Notes: generated by a model not told the origin, from the letters alone. Shown: positions 8,889-18,114, counted from the first letter of the stretch. The stretch: DNA of 56,471 bases from Chryseobacterium sp. MYb7 (GCF_002979455.1 NZ_PCOU01000008.1:114976-171446), one strand, 5' to 3'. A program made the numbers and translations.

Positions 8889-9737
8889 ATGAACAAACAA
8901 TCAAACAGTCTGTTTTATCGACAGATCCTGACAGGGAAAACTATCTTTATGAGTTTTATTATAGCTGCAACATTATCATCCTGCAGCAAAAACAATGAGG
9001 AAATTACCTCTGAAGCTCAAACGAATGCCTTCAATGCAGACAATCTTAAAAAAGGACAACTGAATGGCCAGGATATTACCTATGAGAGAAAAAACGGAAT
9101 GAATTTTTTTGAGGGAGATATGATTCTTTCAGACAAACAACTATCCGAAGGCAGCCAAACTAATAAAGGAGGTGCCAGTTTTTCCAGATGGCCAAGCGGT
9201 AAAATTTATTATACTATTGCCAGTAACATGGGCTCAATCAACGTTAATAAAATTAATTCTGCGATCAGTGAGTATAACAATAAAACCAATACTCAATGGA
9301 TCTACCGCACCAATCAGTCTAATTATGTTGAATTTATATTCGGAAGTTCATCCGGGTCAGATGGCTGGGCTCATATCGGATATCAGGGTGGAAAACAAAA
9401 TGTTTCTTTAGATCAATATATTTCTGTAGGATCAGTTATTCATGAGATGGGACATACGGTAGGACTTTACCATGAACATACGCGTAAAGATAGGGATCAG
9501 TATGTAAAAATCCTGTGGAACAATATCCAAAGCGGACAGTCTCATAATTTTAATATCTATAGTTCTGGTACAGATATAGGGTCTTTCAATATTAATTCGG
9601 TGATGATGTATTGGCCGACCTCATATTCTAAAAACGGACAGCCAACCATTACCAGAGCTGACAACAGCAGTTTTACCTATAACAGAACCGGATTTACAAC
9701 CGGAGACATCAATACCATTAATGCAATGTATCCTTAG
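8889..9737 (+). CDS. M12A (astacin family) zinc metallopeptidase, flavastacin-like lipoprotein
   Basis: This 282-residue secreted protease has a lipobox (LSSC, Cys near residue 32), so it should be lipid-anchored in the envelope. A propeptide-like region (about 35-95) precedes the catalytic domain. The extended astacin zinc motif is HEMGHTVGLYHEHTRKDRD (about residues 186-204): three zinc-binding histidines, the catalytic Glu, and the RxDRD continuation. The Met-turn is at VMMYWPTSYS. Flavastacin of Elizabethkingia/Chryseobacterium belongs to the same family and cleaves before Asp. No type IX sorting domain is visible, unlike the M4 protease later in the window. It is a monocistronic gene with a convergent terminator downstream. 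Confidence 0.92.
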   Translation: MNKQSNSLFYRQILTGKTIFMSFIIAATLSSCSKNNEEITSEAQTNAFNADNLKKGQLNGQDITYERKNGMNFFEGDMILSDKQLSEGSQTNKGGASFSRWPSGKIYYTIASNMGSINVNKINSAISEYNNKTNTQWIYRTNQSNYVEFIFGSSSGSDGWAHIGYQGGKQNVSLDQYISVGSVIHEMGHTVGLYHEHTRKDRDQYVKILWNNIQSGQSHNFNIYSSGTDIGSFNINSVMMYWPTSYSKNGQPTITRADNSSFTYNRTGFTTGDINTINAMYP

Positions 9738-9760
9738 TTTTAAAAATTCATATCAAATCA

Positions 9761-9785
9761 AAAAAGAACTCCTAGGAGTTCTTTT
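9761..9785. terminator. Bidirectional terminator containing the helicase stop codon
   Basis: The perfect palindrome AAAAGAACTCCTAGGAGTTC continues into TTTT. The TAG stop of the minus-strand helicase lies at the palindrome centre (9772-9774). Confidence 0.8.
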
Positions 9786-11907
9786 CTTTTTTATAATTGT
9801 AATGATTGATTAAAATCCTGATTTCGTTAAATTCAAAAGTGCTTGGCAGTGCATTTTTCCATTCGGTTAATGTTTCGTGTGGATTTTTGTAGAACTCATC
9901 TTCAAAAGCCTTGATCTTATCTGAAGTGATAACTCTGGCAATATCCAGCAAACCCTGTTCTGCAAATTTGGCAAGATGTCCAATTACTGTTTCCTTCACC
10001 AACCCTCTTTCTAAAGCAATTTCACCAATAGTTTTTCCTTGCTCAAATAATTGAAAGGTTAAAACCTGTGACGGAACTTTGGCAATTTTCAAATTGATTT
10101 CTTTATCATTCTTTTCATCTAAAAGTTTCGTTTCAAGAAGGTGAATATCTCTCAAGCTATTCAGATATTCTTCAATGTCTTCCAGCCAGTTTTTGAATTC
10201 TTCGTTATATTGTTTTAAGCCTTTCGCCCCTTTTATTTCGGCATAGAAATCTTTCAAAGGATCAAAAATCTTATTTCTGATTTCTATAAAAAAGAAATTA
10301 ACCGCTCCTTTTGATTTACTTTCAATCTCAGACCACTCTTCTTTCTGTTCAATAAAATTATTAACCTTTTGAAAAATGATGCGTTCCAGTTTTTCAAATA
10401 TTTTCCCAAGATTTACTGCTTCATGTTTCAATTGAAGATAAAGCTGTTTGGTTTTAACATGGTCAATATTCTTGGTAACAATCGAAAGGTTATTCCACTC
10501 CTCCACTTCTTTCAAAAACCATGTACAATCCAGTGTACGAAGTACTTTTCTGATGCTGTAATCATATTTTTCCTGATTCAGAATGGCTTCCACATGGTCG
10601 TTGGCAATTGTATCGGTGTGAAAATGTAAAATTCTGTTATCCTTGAAAATAACTTCAGGGGTAATTTTTGATTTTAAAACAATTCCTTCCAACGTTCTGC
10701 AACGGGATAAAGCGACATATACCTGACCGGCAGTAAAACTTTTCCCTGCATCAATAATAACTTTATCAAATGTCAACCCCTGACTTTTATGGATCGTTAC
10801 AGCCCATGCAAGCTTGATTGGAAACTGTTCAAAACTTCCCAACACTTCTTCTTTGATATTTTTATCGGTATCAAGGAAATATTTTTTCTGTTCCCAGGTT
10901 TCTCTTTTTACAACAATTTCTCTCTCGCTTTCGTCCAGTACAACACGGATTTCATTTTCATCCAATCCAATGATTTCTCCCAGTTTTCCGTTAAAATATT
11001 TCTTTTCGCCGGAAATATCGTTTCGGATAAACATGACCTGAGCTCCGATTTTAAGCTCCAAAAACTGCTCATTTGGAAACTGATTTTCTTTAAAATCACC
11101 TACAAGTTTCGCCTCATACGTTTGAGGATCCACTTTAATCTCTGCCAGTTTCTCCTGATTAATTTCATCTGCCATTTTGTTGTGAGAACACAGATAAACG
11201 TAAGATTCTTTCCCCATATCAAAGTCAGGATCATACCTTTCATTGAGATGATTAAAATCTATATTATCTACGTCACCGTCACGGATAGCATTCAGAATTT
11301 CCAAAAACTCTTCGTCAGACTGTCTGTACACTTTTGTAAGTTCAATGGTAACGATAGGGATTTCTTTAATGGCATGACTGTCAAAAAAGAAAGGTGAATT
11401 GTAGTACATTTTCAGAATATGCTCATCCCTCACTACCGGAGGAAGCTGAAACAAATCCCCGATGAAAAGCATCTGCACCCCTCCAAATCTCTGATTATTC
11501 CTTCTGATAAATCTCAAAGAAAAATCCATCATATCCAGAACGTCTGCTCTAAGCATCGAAACCTCATCTATGATAATGATCTCAACTTCTCTGAGAAGTT
11601 TCAATTTATCTTTACGGTATTTGAAATGGGGCATCAGATCGGCAATATTATTGGCCAAACTGGTATCTATCCTTTCTGTTGTAGGAAGAAAGGTTCTCAA
11701 CGGCAGTCCAAACATAGAATGGATGGTTACCCCACCTGCATTGATCGCAGCAATTCCCGTGGGAGCTATTACGATATGCTTTTTCTTTGTTCGTCTTACA
11801 AAATCGTTAAGAAATGTCGTTTTTCCTGTTCCGGCTTTCCCGGTTAAAAAAACGCTTCTGTTGGTATATTCTATTAAGTCAAAAAAATGATTGTTCATCG
11901 TTGTCAA
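9772..11907 (-). CDS. Pif1-like superfamily 1 helicase with C-terminal helix-turn-helix
   Basis: This 711-residue protein has Walker A GKAGTGKTT (about residues 22-30), a Walker B IIIDEVSML (about 110-118), the GDLFQLPPVV motif typical of Pif1/RecD-type helicases (about 150-160), and a late motif AVTIHKSQGLTFDKVIID (about 385-402). A C-terminal helicase-type helix-turn-helix (HTH_40-like, QGKTIGEIALERGLVKETV, about 625-645) follows a coiled, charged middle region. Family role: 5'-3' DNA unwinding, for instance at G-quadruplexes or stalled forks. The precise role here is unknown. It is common as a single gene in Flavobacteriia. Both ATGs at the start (MTTM) are possible, and the choice changes only three residues. 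Confidence 0.88.
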   Translation of the reverse strand: MTTMNNHFFDLIEYTNRSVFLTGKAGTGKTTFLNDFVRRTKKKHIVIAPTGIAAINAGGVTIHSMFGLPLRTFLPTTERIDTSLANNIADLMPHFKYRKDKLKLLREVEIIIIDEVSMLRADVLDMMDFSLRFIRRNNQRFGGVQMLFIGDLFQLPPVVRDEHILKMYYNSPFFFDSHAIKEIPIVTIELTKVYRQSDEEFLEILNAIRDGDVDNIDFNHLNERYDPDFDMGKESYVYLCSHNKMADEINQEKLAEIKVDPQTYEAKLVGDFKENQFPNEQFLELKIGAQVMFIRNDISGEKKYFNGKLGEIIGLDENEIRVVLDESEREIVVKRETWEQKKYFLDTDKNIKEEVLGSFEQFPIKLAWAVTIHKSQGLTFDKVIIDAGKSFTAGQVYVALSRCRTLEGIVLKSKITPEVIFKDNRILHFHTDTIANDHVEAILNQEKYDYSIRKVLRTLDCTWFLKEVEEWNNLSIVTKNIDHVKTKQLYLQLKHEAVNLGKIFEKLERIIFQKVNNFIEQKEEWSEIESKSKGAVNFFFIEIRNKIFDPLKDFYAEIKGAKGLKQYNEEFKNWLEDIEEYLNSLRDIHLLETKLLDEKNDKEINLKIAKVPSQVLTFQLFEQGKTIGEIALERGLVKETVIGHLAKFAEQGLLDIARVITSDKIKAFEDEFYKNPHETLTEWKNALPSTFEFNEIRILINHYNYKKEKNS

Positions 11908-11980
11908 AAATACGGAAATGAATTTGAATTTCTTACCTTGGCATAAGTTTTGAAAAATTATAAAAAGAAAAAAGTTTATT

Positions 11981-12433
11981 GTGAAAAAATTATTCTTTCA
12001 AGTTCCGGCAATAGTATTATGTACTACATTAACTCTGGTTTCATGTAATACATCAAAGAATACCAATACTAATCTTCCCGTTGATATTGCCAACAGGCCT
12101 CCCGATGAAGACAGTCAAAAATACGAGCAGGCACAGCTCGACAGACTAAAAGCATCGATTGAATCTGAAGTATCGGGGGAAAAATGTACCGACGTCAGTG
12201 AATGGGCATTTGCTCCTATGGGGGCAAAATCTTGTGGCGGACCTCAACAATATATTGCTTATCCCAAGAAAATAGAAACCGCTTTCTTACAGAGAGTGAA
12301 CGATTATACGGATAAAGTAAGGGCTTTTAATGAAAAATATAATATTATGCCCGACTGTGTGGCGATTACTCCACCTACATCTCTAAAATGTATTCATGGA
12401 AAGGTAAGGCTGATCACGCCTGATCCCAACTAA
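11981..12433 (+). CDS. Hypothetical lipoprotein
   Basis: This 150-residue protein starts with GTG and has a signal peptide ending in a lipobox (LVSC, Cys near residue 22), so it is predicted to be a lipoprotein. The mature part is soluble and mixed, with four further cysteines (KCTD, KSCG, PDCV, LKCI), possibly two disulfides. I do not recognise a family. It is divergent from the Pif1-like helicase with only 73 bases between them, and a terminator follows. The GTG start is supported by the signal peptide; no upstream in-frame ATG was seen. Confidence 0.75.
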   Translation: MKKLFFQVPAIVLCTTLTLVSCNTSKNTNTNLPVDIANRPPDEDSQKYEQAQLDRLKASIESEVSGEKCTDVSEWAFAPMGAKSCGGPQQYIAYPKKIETAFLQRVNDYTDKVRAFNEKYNIMPDCVAITPPTSLKCIHGKVRLITPDPN

Positions 12434-12466
12434 CACTAAAGCAAAGGTTCAATATCAAATCGAAAC

Positions 12467-12494
12467 AAGCTCTGTCTATGGACGGAGCTTTTAT
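12467..12494 (+). terminator. Rho-independent terminator
   Basis: The ten-pair stem AAGCTCTGTC/GACGGAGCTT with loop TATG has one G-U pair and is followed by TTATATTTATTTT. Confidence 0.75.
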
Positions 12495-12508
12495 ATTTAT
12501 TTTGGTAC

Positions 12509-12604
12509 GTCAATAGTGAATTTTGCTTCGCAAGTGAATGGTTAATTTCTGTATTAAAAAAATTGACAAGCACAGCGAATTGACTATTTACTATTCACTT
12601 GACA
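12509..12604. repeat. Degenerate intergenic inverted repeat
   Basis: The left part contains GTCAATAGTGAATTTTGC and GCAAGTGAATGG. The right part contains GCGAATTGACTATTTAC and TATTCACTTGAC, which match the left arms in inverted orientation. It looks like a noncoding palindromic repeat between two convergent genes. Confidence 0.5.
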
Positions 12605-12606
12605 GG

Positions 12607-13143
12607 CTAGAATTGGTGATCCTTTACATTTTCTTTATACCACGAAGAATATTTCACGTAGTTATCTGCAATTCTGTTCACTTCTCCTTCCAATAGTTGG
12701 GCATTGATATCTTTGATTTTTCTTGCCGGAACTCCGCCCCAAACTTCTCCAGATTTTATATGGGTACCCTGAGTAACAACAGATCCTGCTCCTACAATAG
12801 AATTCTCTTCTACAAGGCAGTCGTCCATTACAATAGCGCCCATTCCAATCAGAACATTATCTTTAATGGTACATCCATGCACAATCGCATTATGCCCAAT
12901 AGAAACATTATTACCGATATTCAGAGGGTGTTTCTTGTAAGTACAATGCAGCATTGCATTATCCTGAACATTCACCTTATCACCCATTTTGATATAATGA
13001 ACATCTCCTCTGATTACCGCATTATACCAAACGCTGCAATCTCTTCCCATGGTAACATCACCAATAATGGTAGCGGTTTCTGCTAAAAAAGTGTTTTCTC
13101 CAATCTGTGGTGCTTTTCCTAAGAGTTCTTTTATAAGTGCCAT
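12607..13143 (-). CDS. Gamma-carbonic anhydrase family protein
   Basis: This 178-residue left-handed beta-helix protein is built from hexapeptide repeats throughout (for instance VNVQDNAMLHCT, IGHNAIVHGCTI, IGMGAIVMDDC). The histidine pattern HCTYKKH, IGHNAIVHGC and the N-terminal WYNAVIRGD motif match gamma-class carbonic anhydrase-like proteins (YrdA/PaaY type), which bind a metal between subunits of a trimer. Catalytic activity in this subgroup is variable, so carbonic anhydrase activity is not assured. The gene is monocistronic, between a repeat element and a divergent nfu gene. Confidence 0.9.
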   Translation of the reverse strand: MALIKELLGKAPQIGENTFLAETATIIGDVTMGRDCSVWYNAVIRGDVHYIKMGDKVNVQDNAMLHCTYKKHPLNIGNNVSIGHNAIVHGCTIKDNVLIGMGAIVMDDCLVEENSIVGAGSVVTQGTHIKSGEVWGGVPARKIKDINAQLLEGEVNRIADNYVKYSSWYKENVKDHQF

Positions 13144-13277
13144 AAGTATTAATTTGAAAATTTAAAAATAGGCCAATTTGAAAATTAAAATATACTATCT
13201 TTTTATGTATATAAGTTCTAAATTACAGTGATAGCAAAAATCTAACTCTCAATTTTCAGCTTCTAACTTCTAATGCG

Positions 13278-13285
13278 TATTTTTG
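13278..13285 (+). promoter_or_regulatory. -7 box TATTTTTG of the nfu gene
   Basis: This TAnnTTTG element ends 21 bases before ATG 13307. It contains the in-frame TTG (13283) that would otherwise be called as the start. Confidence 0.55.
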
Positions 13286-13306
13286 TATCTCAAATTTAAC
13301 GAAAAA

Positions 13307-14185
13307 ATGCGTACCGTACTTATAGAACCTACCGAAAACCCAAAAGTAATGAAATTCGTTACAGATTACAATCTCATTCCCGGGTCTTTAGAGTTGGACA
13401 GAAATTCAGATATCTCAGAAATTCCTTTAGCTCAGGAACTTTTCAATTATCCGTTTGTGGAAAGAATTTTCATTACGGCTAATTTTGTGGCTGTAGCAAA
13501 ACAGGATACGATAGAATGGGAACATGTAGCTGAAAGTCTGAAAAATGTAATTGAGGACGAATTATTGGCCAACCCAAGAATTTATCTTCAGAAGAAAAAA
13601 GAAATGTATCAGATTTATGCTGAAATGACTCCGAATCCTAATGTAATGAAATTTGTTTCGAGCAAATTACTGATGGAGGGTTTTGTGGAAGTAAAATCAA
13701 GAGATGCAGCTGAGGGAGTTCCTTTGGCAGAAGCTATTTTTAAAGAATTTGATTTTGCAACGGAAGTTTTCATTTCTGACAATTTCGTAGCGGTTACAAG
13801 AAATAATTCTGTAGAATGGCACCAGGTAATGATGGCTGTTCGTGGTCTTATTGCTGAATATCTTCAGAATGGAGGTGAAATTGCTAATATTGAACCTCAG
13901 AAGCATGAAAACCCTGTTGAAAAGATTATCAACAGAGATTATACAGAAGATGAGCAGAAAATTTCTGACATTTTAAATGAATATGTAGCTCCTGCTGTAG
14001 AAAATGACGGTGGAAAGATTTCTTTAATGGAATATGATCAGGAGAATAAAACAGCAAAAATGCTTTTACAGGGAGCTTGTTCAGGCTGCCCAAGTTCTAC
14101 TGCTACTTTGAAAAACGGAATTGAAAATATCTTAAAGCAATTCGTTCCTGATTTAGTAGAAAGAGTGGAAGCTGTAAACGGATAA
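13307..14185 (+). CDS. NifU/Nfu-type Fe-S cluster scaffold protein with duplicated N domain
   Basis: This 292-residue protein carries two tandem Nfu N-terminal domains (about residues 1-90 and 100-190). Each contains a NPKVMKF or NPNVMKF start and a DTIEW or NSVEW end. The C-terminal NifU domain (about 205-290) has the cluster-binding CSGCPSS (CxxC) motif. Family role: assembly and delivery of Fe-S clusters. The first N domain is the more divergent copy. The start is placed at ATG because the upstream TTG is in the -7 box. The downstream FMN reductase gene follows after 11 bases, then hemH, so the three may be co-transcribed. Confidence 0.9.
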   Translation: MRTVLIEPTENPKVMKFVTDYNLIPGSLELDRNSDISEIPLAQELFNYPFVERIFITANFVAVAKQDTIEWEHVAESLKNVIEDELLANPRIYLQKKKEMYQIYAEMTPNPNVMKFVSSKLLMEGFVEVKSRDAAEGVPLAEAIFKEFDFATEVFISDNFVAVTRNNSVEWHQVMMAVRGLIAEYLQNGGEIANIEPQKHENPVEKIINRDYTEDEQKISDILNEYVAPAVENDGGKISLMEYDQENKTAKMLLQGACSGCPSSTATLKNGIENILKQFVPDLVERVEAVNG

Positions 14186-14196
14186 TAATAGCTGAA

Positions 14197-14661
14197 ATGC
14201 CTCACGGAAAGAAAATTGTAGTCATTATTGGAAGTGCTTCAGAAAATTCCAGCAACCTGAGATTGATGGATCAGGTAATGGAAAATATGAACAATATTGA
14301 TTTCCAGATGTACAGTGATCTTTCTGTTCTTCCCCATTTTGATACTGCTTTAACGGATCAGAATACTCCCGAAGAGGTCTTAAAACTGAGAGAAGATATT
14401 AAAAATTCATCGGGAGTGATATTTTCTACTACAATCTTTTCTGAAAAACCTGTAGCTGTGATTACGGCTTCAGCCAGTGGAGAAAAAGGCCATGAAGAGT
14501 TGTTATTGATTTTAAAAACTCTGGGTGTGACAGCAGATGATAAACATCAGGCATTAATAAAGGGAATAAAAGGCAAATTTGACAGCAATGGCTTACTGGA
14601 AAGTAATACCTTTGCTAAAGTATCAAAATTAGTAACAGATTTTACAACTTCTGTTTCATAA
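14197..14661 (+). CDS. NADPH-dependent FMN reductase-like protein with internal deletion
   Basis: This 154-residue flavodoxin-fold protein begins with VVIIGSASENSSN, the FMN phosphate-binding loop of the NADPH-dependent FMN reductase family. The family has a second flavin loop after the GVIF strand (a P-E-Y-x-x-S-x-P-x-x-L-K-N-x-x-x-W pattern). Here GVIF is joined directly to STTIFSEKPVAVITASASG, so about 20-25 residues including that loop appear missing. The frame is intact and codon usage looks native. It is also shorter than the usual 175-190 residues. It is probably impaired in flavin binding or inactive, unless this is a distinct subfamily. It lies between nfu and hemH in a tight run. 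Confidence 0.75.
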   Translation: MPHGKKIVVIIGSASENSSNLRLMDQVMENMNNIDFQMYSDLSVLPHFDTALTDQNTPEEVLKLREDIKNSSGVIFSTTIFSEKPVAVITASASGEKGHEELLLILKTLGVTADDKHQALIKGIKGKFDSNGLLESNTFAKVSKLVTDFTTSVS

Positions 14662-14676
14662 TTAAAATTTAGAATA

Positions 14677-15705
14677 TTGAATAAGAAAGGAATTTTACTG
14701 GTCAACCTCGGATCACCGAGATCAACCTCTGTAAACGACGTAAAGGAATATCTTGATGAATTTTTGATGGATGAGAGAGTGATTGATTACCGTTGGATCT
14801 TTCGTGCTCTTCTTGTACAGGGAATTATCCTGAAAACAAGACCTGCCAAATCTGCTGAAGCCTATAAAACGGTTTGGACAGATCAGGGTTCTCCATTAAT
14901 TGTTATCACGGAACAAATTCAGAAAAAACTTCAGAAAGTGGTAGATGTTCCGGTGGAAATCGGGATGAGATATGCGCAGCCAAGTATTGAAGCAGGAATT
15001 CAAAAGCTGGTAGATCAGGGAGTCACAGAAATTGTACTTTTCCCTTTGTACCCTCAATATGCTATGAGTACTACGGAAACGGTGATTGAAAAGGCCGAAG
15101 AAGTAAGAAAAAAGAATTTCCCAACAATCAAGATCAATTATATTCAGCCTTTTTACAACAGAGATATTTATATCAACTGTCTGGCAGAAAGTATTAAAGA
15201 AAAACTTCCGGAAAATTTTGATGCCCTGCAGTTTTCTTATCATGGAGTTCCAGAGAGACATATTTATAAAACAGATCCTACAAAGACCTGTAATCTTAAT
15301 GACTGCTGTTCCAGAGAAGATAACCCGAGTCATCAGTTCTGCTATCGTCATCAGTGTTACAAAACAACACAGCTTGTGATTGAAAAGCTAAATTTACCTA
15401 AGGAGAAAACCATCGTTTCTTTCCAGTCAAGATTAGGAAAAGACAAGTGGATTGAGCCTTATACAGATGAAACACTGGAAACAAATGGTAAAAGAGGAGT
15501 AAAAAATCTGGCTATTGTCTGCCCTGCTTTTGTTTCTGACTGCCTTGAGACTCTGGAAGAAATTTCCGTAGAAGGGAAAGAGCAGTTCATGCATGGAGGT
15601 GGTGAAAATTTCCATTATATTCCATGTCTGAATGACGAAGACCGATGGATTGATGTTGTAAAAATACTTTGTGAAGAAAAACTGAATGATTTCTATTTGG
15701 TATAA
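14677..15705 (+). CDS. hemH: Ferrochelatase
   Basis: The enzyme inserts ferrous iron into protoporphyrin IX (or coproporphyrin) at the end of haem synthesis. It starts with TTG (KKGILLVNLGSPRS is the conserved N-terminus, and no nearby ATG fits). The family motifs EIGMRYAQPSIE and FSYHGVPERH (active-site His near residue 191) are present, as is a late catalytic Glu-rich segment (SDCLETLEEI). Residues around 205-231 form a cysteine-rich insertion (TCNLNDCC ... CYRHQC) with five cysteines, which could ligate a [2Fe-2S] cluster as in some bacterial ferrochelatases (inference). It starts 15 bases after the FMN reductase gene, and a strong terminator follows. Confidence 0.95.
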   Translation: MNKKGILLVNLGSPRSTSVNDVKEYLDEFLMDERVIDYRWIFRALLVQGIILKTRPAKSAEAYKTVWTDQGSPLIVITEQIQKKLQKVVDVPVEIGMRYAQPSIEAGIQKLVDQGVTEIVLFPLYPQYAMSTTETVIEKAEEVRKKNFPTIKINYIQPFYNRDIYINCLAESIKEKLPENFDALQFSYHGVPERHIYKTDPTKTCNLNDCCSREDNPSHQFCYRHQCYKTTQLVIEKLNLPKEKTIVSFQSRLGKDKWIEPYTDETLETNGKRGVKNLAIVCPAFVSDCLETLEEISVEGKEQFMHGGGENFHYIPCLNDEDRWIDVVKILCEEKLNDFYLV

Positions 15706-15726
15706 TTCACTTGAATCAAAATATAC

Positions 15727-15759
15727 AAAAGGCCACAAGAACTAACTTGTGGCCTTTTT
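15727..15759. terminator. Bidirectional terminator between hemH and the M4 protease
   Basis: A perfect stem (AAAAGGCCACAAG/CTTGTGGCCTTTT) with A and T tracts serves both convergent genes. Confidence 0.88.
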
Positions 15760-15783
15760 GATGAATATATTAAAATTTGGTGT

Positions 15784-17748
15784 TTACTTTTTAATAAGGT
15801 TTCCAGCTTTTTGTCCGTTTACTGTTACAATATATACTCCTGGAAGCATATTGGAAGGTAACTGGATATTCACTTTATTGATACCGTCTGTAAGCTCAAC
15901 TTTTTCAGAAATTTCTTTCTTACCTGTAAGGCTTACCAGTTCTACAATTCCTTTTCCGGCTTTACCTTCAAAGTTTACAGTAAACCTGTCTGTTGCAGGG
16001 TTTGGACTTATTGTATAAAGCTGAGTATCTGTAGCGGCTACTTTTCCTGCTGCAGAAGTTCCGCCTCCTACACCTACTGCATTCCAAGCGTTTTTAACCT
16101 GAGTTACTTCATTGCTGGTTGCTCCATACAAATCAGTAGCTGCCTGGATAGAATACGTTCTTGCATTGGCATAGTTGGATGATGATGTCAGATAGGTTGT
16201 TAATGTTCTGTAAGCAATAGCTCCTGCCTTATCTAATCCTATTCCGGTAACATTATAAGCAAAGCTGTTATCGTTCGTACCAGAACCTCCTGTTACCAAT
16301 AAATAATACCAGAAGTTAAGCACTCCCGAATTGGTATGCACCCAGCATGAATCATTATATCCAGGTAGATTAGGATTTCCCTGAGGAGTACAAGAACTGC
16401 TTGCATCTTTCCAGTATTTTCCTTTATAAGTATCCGGCTGGCTATAAGCATTTGGATTTGCCATATCTCTGATTACATAACTGAAATCTTCACCCAGTGT
16501 CCAGCTTGCCTGAGTAGGTCTTGCCCAACGTTCTATTGAGTTTCCAAAAACATCAGAAAAACCTTCATTCAATGCTCCGGATTCTCTCTGGTAAGCAAGA
16601 TTGGCTGTTTTAGAAGTCATACCGTGAGTAATTTCGTGCCCACAAACATCAAGAGCTGTTAATGGTTTACCTCCGTTTGTTGTAGAACTTCCATCTCCAT
16701 AGGTCATTCTTGAACCATCCCAAAATGCATTGAAATAATTAGTAGAATAATGTACGTAAGATTTGATTGCAAAATTATTGTTATCTATACTTTTTCTACC
16801 GAATTTTGTATAGTAATAATCCAGGGTCATTTCTGCTCCCCAATGAGCATCGGTAGCATACTGATCTTTGTTGGTGTTCACATTATTCCATACATTATCT
16901 GTGTCTGTAAAATCTACTGCTGTTGAATAATTGGTTCCTTTTTTCAGGTTGTATGTTTCTACTGAGGTACCTCCGTTTCTTCCGGTTTCTCTTAATCTGT
17001 AGCTTCCGTTATAAGAATCCGCAACAATAGATCTGCTTCCGCTGTACGCTGTTGTAGCTGTTCCCGGAGTATTTACTTCGTGGATGATGGCATCCGTTCC
17101 CAGTATTTTACCATTTTTAGCATCTACAAAAACATACTGTCTGCTTAATGGTTTTTCCGCATAAATATCGAATTTATAAGCGAGTGTTAAGTCATTCAGT
17201 TTTTCATCTGTCGGATCTGAATAATATACCAATTCACCTTTAGGAGCAAAGCTTGCATCGGCATTTTTAGAGTCTTTTTTAAGAAAATCTTCTTCTTCTC
17301 TATTCTGCCATTTGTAGGATTCTGCCCCTATGAATGATAAAGCATTTTGCAGTGCAATGTTTTCAGAAAGATTGGCTTTCTTTTCAACTCCCTTCGGAAC
17401 ATTAAGAACCCATTTTCCTGATTGTCCTACGATTTTTCCGTCTTTTGTCTGTACAGCCATCATTCCGTATTCTACAGGAATATCGTTTACGGTCTGTTGG
17501 AATCTATGAGTTTCAAAACCCAATGCATCCCTCTCTAGACCTAACTTAAGTCCTTGTCCCTGAGAAAGCCTTTGTGATGCTTCATCAAATAAAACAGGGC
17601 TTCCCTGGAAAGCCGGTGCATTTTTGTCGAATCTCATAAAATCTGCGTGTAGTCCGCTTTTACCTGGATCTAATTTTGATGGTGTGTTTTGTGCAGAAAC
17701 AAAAGAGAAGGCAGCAATGCTTGCCACTAAGATAAATTTCGTTTTCAT
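15784..17748 (-). CDS. M4 family (thermolysin-like) metalloprotease with type IX sorting domain
   Basis: This 654-residue secreted zinc protease begins with a signal peptide ending VSAQ (about residue 19) and a FTP/PepSY-type propeptide (about 55-230). The catalytic domain (about 235-570) has HEITH (CGHEITHGMT) and the downstream zinc ligand Glu in ALNEGFSDVFG. A late active-site histidine follows in a typical position (SCWVHTNSGVLNFW). The last 80 residues (from SPNPATDRF to NLIKK) form a type A T9SS C-terminal sorting domain, so the enzyme should be exported by the type IX system. It is monocistronic, and upstream lies the T9SS plug gene on the same strand. Confidence 0.94.
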   Translation of the reverse strand: MKTKFILVASIAAFSFVSAQNTPSKLDPGKSGLHADFMRFDKNAPAFQGSPVLFDEASQRLSQGQGLKLGLERDALGFETHRFQQTVNDIPVEYGMMAVQTKDGKIVGQSGKWVLNVPKGVEKKANLSENIALQNALSFIGAESYKWQNREEEDFLKKDSKNADASFAPKGELVYYSDPTDEKLNDLTLAYKFDIYAEKPLSRQYVFVDAKNGKILGTDAIIHEVNTPGTATTAYSGSRSIVADSYNGSYRLRETGRNGGTSVETYNLKKGTNYSTAVDFTDTDNVWNNVNTNKDQYATDAHWGAEMTLDYYYTKFGRKSIDNNNFAIKSYVHYSTNYFNAFWDGSRMTYGDGSSTTNGGKPLTALDVCGHEITHGMTSKTANLAYQRESGALNEGFSDVFGNSIERWARPTQASWTLGEDFSYVIRDMANPNAYSQPDTYKGKYWKDASSSCTPQGNPNLPGYNDSCWVHTNSGVLNFWYYLLVTGGSGTNDNSFAYNVTGIGLDKAGAIAYRTLTTYLTSSSNYANARTYSIQAATDLYGATSNEVTQVKNAWNAVGVGGGTSAAGKVAATDTQLYTISPNPATDRFTVNFEGKAGKGIVELVSLTGKKEISEKVELTDGINKVNIQLPSNMLPGVYIVTVNGQKAGNLIKK

Positions 17749-18114
17749 AATAATATTTGGTTGATTGTGATGACGAATTTATAAACTTTTCACAACAAAA
17801 TGATATAAATCATGAATAAAATTCAATTGATATTATAAATCAATAAATAAAACACAATGATGATTTTAAAACAAAGAAAATTATTTAAATATAATTTTTC
17901 AACAATACAATCTTTAGATTAAAAAATTTAATTAAAATAAAAATTTTGTGAATTATTATTTTTCACTATGCAGTGCATTATAATCGAAAAAATTAAGCCA
18001 ATTATGAAATTTTACTGCCCGATATTCTCAAAATTGACAAAAAAATAAGGACCATCTTAAGAGACGGTCCTATTTTATAGGTAAATTTTTATGCAATTTG
18101 ATATCAGATCATGA
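17749..18114. other. AT-rich intergenic spacer
   Basis: This is a very AT-rich 366-base spacer upstream of the M4 protease. Near its right end is the terminator of the plug gene. I found no small ORF or structured RNA in the rest. Confidence 0.4.
18048..18071. terminator. Terminator downstream of the T9SS plug gene
   Basis: The stem AGGACCATCT/AGACGGTCCT has one mismatch, a TAAG loop and flanking A/T tracts on both sides. It lies 43 bases past the minus-strand stop codon. Confidence 0.7.

Noticed and set aside
10789..11397. A 202-codon plus-strand frame within the Pif1-like helicase
   Set aside because: It is the shadow of a well-supported minus-strand gene and has an implausible Phe/Ile-rich composition.
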